Source of the DNA: DAOSWM01 sp035380045
GTDB lineage: Bacteria > Bacteroidota > Bacteroidia > Bacteroidales > Tenuifilaceae
Assembly: GCA_035380045.1 (NCBI GenBank)
Contig: DAOSWM010000088.1
Span: 1 to 10,302, forward strand
Length of the DNA stretch: 10,302 nt
Direction: 5' to 3'
Part shown: in pieces, positions 5,952 through 10,302 of the stretch
Layout of the letters: the number at the start of each line of letters is the position of its first letter
Numbering within the stretch: the first letter of the stretch is position 1
The notes under the pieces: generated by a model
What the model was told of the DNA's origin: nothing
Database searches by the model: none
The model's input: only the letters and a program-made list of their open reading frames with translations
Position numbers and translations under genes: made by a program

Positions 5952-7262
5952 CTACACGTTTTCAAGGGTTTGCCTAATAGCCAACGATTTTAGTAAGCAC
6001 TCCTCGTACTCCTTTTCAGGGATGGAGTTGGCCGTTATTGCTCCGCCAACTGTACATGACAGGTACTTCTTAATCCGATTATAAAGAATGCTGCGGATTA
6101 CCACATTGAAATCGAAGTTTCCTGTTGGTGTAATGTATCCAACAGCACCAGAAAAAAGCCCGCGTTTGGAGCACTCGTACTGCTCAATAAGCTGCATTGC
6201 CCGTATTTTTGGTGCACCTGTCATTGAGCCCATCGGGAACGTTGCCTTTACAATATCAACAAAATCAAGCTCGGGTTTCTGCCTGCACGAAATGGTTGAA
6301 ATCATTTGGTGAACCTGCGGAAACTGGTAAATGCCAAACAGTTCGTTTACCGAAACGCTGGCGCGTTGGGCTATGCGCGATAAATCGTTCCTAACGAGAT
6401 CAACAATCATTACGTTCTCTGAACGTTCCTTCTGGTTACTGTACAGATCGTTGGCAAACCTTTTGTCTTCATCGGTATTTTTGCCTCTTGGTGCTGTACC
6501 TTTAATTGGCTGGCTGGTAATTATTTCACCATCTTTTTGCAGGTATCGTTCGGGGCTCGCACTTACCAGAAACTTTTCTGAAAACTTTCCGAATGCTGAA
6601 AATGGCATTGGGGAAATGCTGTTAAGTTTGATGTATGTTTCGTAAGGATTTACGCTACAGTTATTAACAAAAAATTCCTGACAAAGATTCATCTCATAAA
6701 TATCGCCACGGTGAATGTGCTTGAGCACATCCCCAACGGTTTCAATATATTCACTCTTAGTGTACCTTCCCTGGAATTCGATGTTCGAATCGTGATTCAT
6801 CTCAACTTTTGGGGCAGCCATTATGCGGTCGAACATGCTGCCAGCAGTTTGCTTGGTGTGCTTCGCCTTATGGTAATGAATGGTTAGGGTTCCGTTGTTT
6901 ACCTCGTAAACTATTTCGGGAATAACAAAAAAAACATCGGGGAATCCGAGGCCATCGTTGTTGCTTGAACTTAACTTTTCAACCTGGTTCTTTAAATCGT
7001 AACCAAGGAAACCGAAAAGCCAATCGCCTTTGCTTGTTGCATTTCGGAGGGTTTCGAAATGTGATTGAGTAGGAGAGAAAACCTCAACCGCTCCAGTGCA
7101 GGCAAGTAGCTCGTAGCGGCGCAAGCTATCTGTTACCGAATTTTGGTAGCAGTAGTGGTTGCTCCGAAGAACCAATCCGTAAGTTTCCTTGCGAATCCAT
7201 CGGCAAAGCTGGTCGCCAAACCGATTTACATCAGAAATAGGTATGGAAATACTTCCTCTCAT
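5952..7262 (-). CDS. pabB: Aminodeoxychorismate synthase component I (PabB-type chorismate-binding enzyme)
   Basis: The 436-residue protein belongs to the chorismate-utilising (TrpE/PabB/MenF) fold. Its motifs are GDIYEMNLCQEF (186-197), SASPERYL (234-241), QPIKGTAPRG (251-260), ERSENVMIVDLVRND (279-293), FPMGSMTGAPK (342-352) and GGAITANSIPEKEYEE (407-422). The lysine in PIKGT (K254) is the residue typical of PabB, which forms a covalent adduct with chorismate; anthranilate synthases normally have alanine there. This points to 4-amino-4-deoxychorismate formation for p-aminobenzoate and folate, with ammonia from a PabA glutaminase encoded elsewhere or from free ammonium. Neither pabA nor pabC is in the window. 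The ATG at 7262 sits 5 bp after a -7 element, so the mRNA may be nearly leaderless. pabB is the first gene of an operon with tilS. The K254 inference is good but not proof against a TrpE-like role. Confidence 0.9.
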   Translation of the reverse strand: MRGSISIPISDVNRFGDQLCRWIRKETYGLVLRSNHYCYQNSVTDSLRRYELLACTGAVEVFSPTQSHFETLRNATSKGDWLFGFLGYDLKNQVEKLSSSNNDGLGFPDVFFVIPEIVYEVNNGTLTIHYHKAKHTKQTAGSMFDRIMAAPKVEMNHDSNIEFQGRYTKSEYIETVGDVLKHIHRGDIYEMNLCQEFFVNNCSVNPYETYIKLNSISPMPFSAFGKFSEKFLVSASPERYLQKDGEIITSQPIKGTAPRGKNTDEDKRFANDLYSNQKERSENVMIVDLVRNDLSRIAQRASVSVNELFGIYQFPQVHQMISTISCRQKPELDFVDIVKATFPMGSMTGAPKIRAMQLIEQYECSKRGLFSGAVGYITPTGNFDFNVVIRSILYNRIKKYLSCTVGGAITANSIPEKEYEECLLKSLAIRQTLENV

Positions 7263-7267
7263 GTGTG

Positions 7268-7295
7268 CAAAGGTAGAAAATTGTTGTTACCCAAA
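7268..7295 (-). promoter_or_regulatory. Promoter of pabB-tilS, possibly giving a leaderless mRNA
   Basis: On the minus strand TACCTTTG (7275 to 7268) matches TAnnTTTG exactly. A TTTG at 7295-7292 lies 16 bp upstream as a -33 element, slightly closer than usual. Only five bases separate the -7 element from the pabB ATG at 7262, so transcription would start at or within a few bases of the start codon. Confidence 0.55.
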
Positions 7296-7315
7296 CGCTA
7301 GCCAGCAAGCAATGA

Positions 7316-7346
7316 TTTCGAACTCAAAAATAAGAGGCTATATTTG
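7316..7346 (+). promoter_or_regulatory. Promoter of the WbqC-family gene
   Basis: TATATTTG at 7339-7346 matches TAnnTTTG exactly, and TTTC at 7316-7319 is a one-mismatch -33 element 19 bp upstream. The predicted leader before the ATG at 7365 is about 12 nt. This promoter is back to back with that of pabB, about 60 bp away. Confidence 0.6.
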
Positions 7347-7364
7347 CAGCTTATTTAGTTTGAA

Positions 7365-7997
7365 ATGGATTTTACCAGCGTTATACTCTCTACGGCCTAC
7401 CTTCCGCCTGTTCAGTATTTTTCTAAAATGCTGAAATATAAAACTATACACATTGAGAAGTTTGAAACATACTCGCGTCAAACCTACCGTAACCGTTGCG
7501 AAATATATACGGCGAACGGAAAGTTACCACTGGTAATTCCGGTTGTTCGTCCCAACGGGAACAGAACAAAAACTACAGATGTACGTATCGATTACTCCGT
7601 GAAATGGCAGCGTGAGCACTGGCGTGCCTTGGAGTCGGCCTATAAGAATTCGGCATACTACGAGTTTATTGTTGATGAATTCGCTCCGTTTTACCAGCAG
7701 CAGAACATTGAGCTGCTTCACGAATTTAACGAAAGGCTTCTCCACACAGTGCTTGAGATTCTTGGTTTGCCGATAGATATTCAACCGACAGATAAGTTTA
7801 TAAAGGAGTATCCAGCCGATACGGCTGATTTTCGTTACACCATTCACCCCAAGTTGCAGCATGCATCGGAAGACGAAGAGTTCAACCCAAAACCCTACTT
7901 TCAGGTTTTTAGCGACAGGGGAGGATTTATTCCCAACCTTTCCATTTTCGATTTGCTCTGTAACTGCGGGAAGGAGAGTTTAGAAAAAATACTTTAG
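7365..7997 (+). CDS. WbqC family protein
   Basis: The 210-residue product has the length and motifs of WbqC-like proteins: an N-terminal strand and Gln/Tyr segment (LSTAYLPPVQYFSKM, 8-22), the arginine-containing YRNRCEI (41-47), an LVIPV strand (56-60), the WQREHWRALESAYKNSAYYE helix (81-100), and the C-terminal YFQVF...GFIPNLSIFDLLCNCG (178-202). The family was named from an O-antigen gene cluster and is widespread in Bacteroidota, but its biochemical role is not established; a link to envelope polysaccharide or lipid metabolism is only suggested by name. No signal peptide is visible. It lies alone on the plus strand, divergent from pabB, and the AT-rich toxin-antitoxin module follows about 80 bp later. 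Codon use matches the housekeeping genes and not the module. Family call is firm; function is unknown. Confidence 0.85.
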   Translation: MDFTSVILSTAYLPPVQYFSKMLKYKTIHIEKFETYSRQTYRNRCEIYTANGKLPLVIPVVRPNGNRTKTTDVRIDYSVKWQREHWRALESAYKNSAYYEFIVDEFAPFYQQQNIELLHEFNERLLHTVLEILGLPIDIQPTDKFIKEYPADTADFRYTIHPKLQHASEDEEFNPKPYFQVFSDRGGFIPNLSIFDLLCNCGKESLEKIL

Positions 7998-8057
7998 ATT
8001 ACATATCTGCTTGCTAGGCGAAAGTAAACGAAGAAAACAAATTTGAACCAAATTTCG

Positions 8058-8065
8058 TATATTTG
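8058..8065 (+). promoter_or_regulatory. -7 element of the toxin-antitoxin operon
   Basis: TATATTTG matches TAnnTTTG exactly and lies 13 bp before the ATG at 8079. No clear -33 TTTG is at the correct distance. The position decides the start codon: a TTG at 8043 in the same frame lies upstream of this element and would not be on the transcript. Confidence 0.5.
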
Positions 8066-8078
8066 TAAAAAAGCGTAT

Positions 8079-8279
8079 ATGATAATAGAAAGAACACCAA
8101 ATGAAATCATTTTTAGATTCCCAAGAGGAATGAATCTGGATGATCTTCAAGATTTAACAGACTTATTTGAGTACAAAGAATTGTCTAGAAAATCAAAAGC
8201 ATCACAAAAGGATGTTGATGATTTAGTCAAAAAAATAAAGAAAGGACGTTGGGATAAGTCAAAACAACAACTTGACTAA
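8079..8279 (+). CDS. Probable antitoxin of a PIN-domain toxin-antitoxin module
   Basis: The ATG at 8079 gives 66 residues. The protein begins with a beta-like segment (MIIERTPNEIIFRFP), followed by a predicted helix (LDDLQDLTDLFEYKELSRKS) and a lysine-rich tail (about 51-66, KKIKKGRWDKSKQQ). This layout, an N-terminal DNA-binding or dimerisation part and a charged C-terminal arm that could wrap the toxin, is common among VapB-like and unclassified antitoxins. I do not recognise a named antitoxin family. The stop TAA at 8277-8279 overlaps the ATG of the PIN gene (8279-8281) by one base, so the two are translationally coupled and probably co-transcribed from the promoter at 8058. Base composition is strongly AT-rich, like its partner and unlike flanking genes. 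Typical autoregulation would place an operator near 8050-8078, but I see no palindrome there that I would defend. Confidence 0.65.
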   Translation: MIIERTPNEIIFRFPRGMNLDDLQDLTDLFEYKELSRKSKASQKDVDDLVKKIKKGRWDKSKQQLD

Positions 8280-8725
8280 TGAGAATAGTTGTTGATACAA
8301 ATATTGCATTTAGTGCAATATTAAATACTGACAGTAAAATTGCAAGAATTATACTTCAACCAAAAAACAGGACTAACTTTTATTCAACGGAACAACTTTC
8401 TAGAGAAATAGAAGAGCATAAACACAAGATTAAAAAAATATCCGGATATTCAACCTTTGAACTTGATAGAATAACAACTTTAATAACGAATAAAATACGT
8501 TTTATAAATTTGAAATTAATCCCAAAAGAATCATATCAATATGCTGAATATTTAGCACGTGACATTGATATTGACGATTCAGAATTTATTGCTTTAACAG
8601 AACATATCAAAGGAAAATTATGGAGTGGAGACAAATATCTTCAAAAAGGGTTAATAAACAAAGGATGGAATAAATTTATAACAACAGAAGAACTTTTCGA
8701 ACGAATTATTAAAAGATCAAGGTAA
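8279..8725 (+). CDS. PIN-domain protein, probable VapC-like ribonuclease toxin
   Basis: The 148-residue protein starts MRIVVDTNIAFSAIL, the canonical PIN opening with the catalytic aspartate D6 in DTN. An acidic residue in the second motif is present (E43, E45 or E46), then DIDIDD (95-100) with D99/D100, and D118 in WSGDKYL (115-121). All four acidic positions expected for a Mg-dependent PIN ribonuclease are thus available, so an active enzyme is plausible. VapC-type toxins cleave tRNA or rRNA; the target here is unknown. It overlaps its upstream partner by one base (TAATG), the hallmark of a type II antitoxin-toxin pair. GC content is about 25% and 17% in two counted 60-base lines, against about 50% in one line of ffh, pointing to acquisition by transfer. 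No frameshift or truncation is visible. Confidence 0.82.
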   Translation: MRIVVDTNIAFSAILNTDSKIARIILQPKNRTNFYSTEQLSREIEEHKHKIKKISGYSTFELDRITTLITNKIRFINLKLIPKESYQYAEYLARDIDIDDSEFIALTEHIKGKLWSGDKYLQKGLINKGWNKFITTEELFERIIKRSR

Positions 8726-8740
8726 TTAAACTTCGTTTAA
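8726..8740 (+). terminator. Small AT-rich hairpin after the PIN gene, doubtful terminator
   Basis: TTAAAC (8726-8731) and GTTTAA (8735-8740) form a perfect 6-bp stem with a TTC loop directly after the stop codon at 8723-8725. The stem is weak and no U-run follows, so termination here is uncertain. Confidence 0.3.
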
Positions 8741-9051
8741 CAATATTTACATTAAACACTAATAACCAGCAGATTAGCAAATACATCTATTTTACGAGAA
8801 TTCGTCTCGAGGGTGTCTCAAAAGTCAAAAAGGATTAGATTTACTACTCTGTGGAACTCTGTGTTTCCTCTGTGATGCACTGTGATACAATAAATTATAA
8901 ATTTCACAGAGTTTCTCAGTGTCCCTCACAGAGTCACACAATGAACTTTTAAGAGACCCTCAGTTCACAACATACAGCCAATCGGTTTCTGCTTAATACA
9001 CAATACAATCCGAAAGAGCAATTTTCAAAGTATTATTTCTTTATTATTTGC
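8741..9051. other. Gene-free region between the toxin and mnmE
   Basis: This stretch has no reading frame I would call. Its middle is a 153-bp palindromic element at 8809-8961. The left part (8741-8808) is AT-rich and otherwise blank, apart from a minor stem CGAG...CTCG near 8795-8809. The right part (8962-9051) carries only AT-rich sequence leading into the mnmE promoter. Confidence 0.7.
8809..8961. repeat. MITE-like palindromic element with phased CTCTGTG units
   Basis: The terminal arms are imperfect 17-bp inverted repeats: GAGGGTGTCTCAAAAGT at 8809-8825 and, inverted, GAGGGTCTCTTAAAAGT from 8961 to 8945. Inside, CTCTGTG occurs at 8847, 8857 and 8868, with a variant CACTGTG at 8878. On the right half the complement CACAGAG occurs at 8905 and 8927, with a variant at 8915. 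Starts within each arm are spaced 10, 11, 10 and 10, 12 bp. The element is therefore roughly an inverted duplication around about 8890, and carries no coding sequence. Small palindromes with terminal repeats suggest a non-autonomous transposable element (MITE). I cannot see target-site duplications or a partner transposase in the window. Confidence 0.65.
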
Positions 9052-9059
9052 TAGTTTTG
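9052..9059 (+). promoter_or_regulatory. -7 element of the mnmE promoter
   Basis: TAGTTTTG matches TAnnTTTG exactly, 17 bp before the mnmE ATG at 9077. There is no convincing -33 element at the right distance. The predicted leader is about 12 nt. Confidence 0.45.
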
Positions 9060-9076
9060 CAAATATTTAAACCGAA

Positions 9077-10302
9077 ATGCAAACCGATTCAACCATAGCA
9101 GCCATTGCAACTGCCCCAGGAATGGGAGCCATTGCCGTAATCCGTTTAAGCGGACCAGAATCCGTTGAGATTTGCGAAAAAGTTTTTGTTCCTGAGAGGA
9201 AAGGAAAGTTGCTGAGTAAGCAGAAAGCCTACACCATACATTACGGTTCCATTGTAGAAAATGGGAATATAATTGACAAGGTTCTGGTAAGCCTTTTTCG
9301 TGCACCGCACTCATATACTGGCGACGATATGGTTGAAATTTCGTGCCACGGTTCACCGGTTATTCAGCAACAAATACTCGAGATTCTGGTGAATAATGGT
9401 GCGCAGCTGGCAAAGCCCGGTGAATTTACTCTTCGCGCTTTCCTGAACGGAAAAATGGATTTATCGCAGGCTGAAGCGGTTGCCGATTTGATTGCATCTA
9501 CCAGCGAGTCGGGAAGGAGAGTGGCCATGCAGCAGATGCGTGGCGGGTTTACCAACGAACTTCAGCTTCTTCGGGAGAAACTTCTTACATTCATTTCGCT
9601 AATTGAGCTGGAGCTCGATTTTGGGGAGGAGGACGTTGAATTTGCCGATAGAACGCAATTAAATAATCTTGTTGAAGAAATCGACAGCAAATTAGGAAGG
9701 TTACTCGATTCTTTTAAACTTGGTAACGTAATAAAAAAAGGGATTCCAGCTACCATTGCCGGAAAACCAAACGTTGGAAAATCCACCTTGCTGAATCGTT
9801 TACTGAACGAGGAACGCGCCATTGTTTCTGACATTGCGGGTACAACCCGCGATACCATTGAGGATGTAATGGTTATAAATGGAACAGCATTCCGGTTTAT
9901 CGATACTGCCGGTTTGCGGCATACAACCGATACCGTTGAATCGATGGGTATTGAGCGAGCCTACTCGAAAATTTCTGAAGCACTCGTTGTTCTTATGATG
10001 CTGGATACACGCGATGAAGTTGAGCAGTGTGTAAAAGAAGTTAGAACCCTTGCGGGGAAGCTGACAAAGGAGCAAAAAATGATTTTGCTGCTAAACAAAA
10101 TTGATTTGGCAGGCAACGAAAGGGTATCCCAACTTGAAAAGGTGTTGAGTGATGAGTTTTCTGAATTTCAGCAGATTCCAATTTCCGCAAAGCATTCACA
10201 GCATATCGACAAGCTGGTTGAAGAGTTAGCTTCCTACAGTAAAGTTAAAAAATCCGATGGAGACGAGGTTATCGTAACCAATATTCGGCACTACGAATCG
10301 TT
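9077..10302 (+). CDS. mnmE: tRNA uridine-5-carboxymethylaminomethyl modification GTPase MnmE (3' end cut by window edge)
   Basis: MnmE (TrmE) works with MnmG to form 5-carboxymethylaminomethyl-uridine at the wobble position (U34) of certain tRNAs, using a tetrahydrofolate one-carbon donor. From the ATG at 9077 the frame stays open for 408 codons and runs off the right edge; the family is usually about 450-470 residues, so the missing part should carry the C-terminal CIGK-type motif. The N-terminal folate-binding domain (about 1-120) has APGMGAIAVIRLSG (13-26) and SCHGSP (89-94). The G domain shows GKPNVGKS (229-236), TTRDT (256-260), DTAGLR (276-281) and NKID (340-343). Its start is placed by the -7 element 17 bp upstream and by the typical N-terminus MQTDSTIAAIATAPG. 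Codon use is like ffh and unlike the toxin-antitoxin module immediately upstream. Confidence 0.97.
   Translation, partial: MQTDSTIAAIATAPGMGAIAVIRLSGPESVEICEKVFVPERKGKLLSKQKAYTIHYGSIVENGNIIDKVLVSLFRAPHSYTGDDMVEISCHGSPVIQQQILEILVNNGAQLAKPGEFTLRAFLNGKMDLSQAEAVADLIASTSESGRRVAMQQMRGGFTNELQLLREKLLTFISLIELELDFGEEDVEFADRTQLNNLVEEIDSKLGRLLDSFKLGNVIKKGIPATIAGKPNVGKSTLLNRLLNEERAIVSDIAGTTRDTIEDVMVINGTAFRFIDTAGLRHTTDTVESMGIERAYSKISEALVVLMMLDTRDEVEQCVKEVRTLAGKLTKEQKMILLLNKIDLAGNERVSQLEKVLSDEFSEFQQIPISAKHSQHIDKLVEELASYSKVKKSDGDEVIVTNIRHYES

Noticed and set aside
7189..7434. Plus-strand frame spanning the pabB 5' end and the WbqC start
   Set aside because: It covers the two divergent promoters and the beginnings of two well-supported genes, and its translation looks like no protein family.
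8043..8078. TTG start extending the antitoxin by 12 residues
   Set aside because: The TATATTTG promoter element lies inside this extension, so the RNA would begin after the TTG; the ATG at 8079 is the better start.
8847..8933. CTCTGTG repeats considered as a CRISPR array
   Set aside because: Units are 7 bp with about 3-bp gaps and the two halves are inverted; there are no repeat-spacer units of CRISPR size and no cas genes.
9051..9858. Minus-strand open frames across mnmE
   Set aside because: They are antisense to the G-domain-bearing mnmE frame and show no domain or start signals.

Overview
The window looks like ordinary chromosome from a member of the Bacteroidota, probably a Bacteroidales or Marinilabiliales-like bacterium. 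The sequence supports this with several matches to the Bacteroidota -7 promoter element TAnnTTTG just upstream of genes, near-absence of strong Shine-Dalgarno sites, an aromatic-rich signal-peptide protein of outer-membrane type, and protein sequences that read as Bacteroidota orthologues. The lineage call is inference from these traits and not from a marker-gene search.

Layout from left to right. Positions 1-650 (minus) hold a hemolysin III/TrhA-type membrane protein cut by the left edge. It is divergent from ffh (769-2103, plus), the GTPase of the signal recognition particle. After a short spacer with a degenerate heptamer repeat come folD (2205-3086) and, 4 nt later, a small PqqD-like protein (3091-3459). 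Positions 3460-3868 carry no gene. This stretch holds a nested inverted-repeat element with four 13-bp hairpin units and a strong intrinsic terminator that serves the gene arriving from the right. That gene (3869-4525, minus) encodes a secreted, probably outer-membrane beta-barrel protein of unknown role. Next is a tight two-gene minus-strand operon, pabB (7262 to 5952) then tilS (5950 to 4625), with one base between the two genes. A divergent promoter region separates pabB from a WbqC-family gene (7365-7997, plus).

Positions 8079-8725 hold a compact, very AT-rich two-gene module, a 66-residue probable antitoxin overlapping a PIN-domain (VapC-like) toxin. It looks like a horizontally acquired toxin-antitoxin cassette set between housekeeping genes. 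The 351-bp gap after it contains a 153-bp MITE-like palindromic element (8809-8961) with helically spaced CTCTGTG units. The window ends inside mnmE (9077 to beyond 10302), which encodes the tRNA U34-modification GTPase.

Functionally, most genes are core housekeeping: protein targeting (ffh), one-carbon/folate metabolism (folD, and pabB for the p-aminobenzoate branch), and tRNA anticodon modification (tilS, mnmE). The accessory content is the toxin-antitoxin module and the two intergenic repeat elements. I see no multi-gene undescribed system. The best candidates for a second look are the PIN module, the two repeat elements, and the PqqD-like protein, which has no radical SAM or peptide-maturation partner in view.
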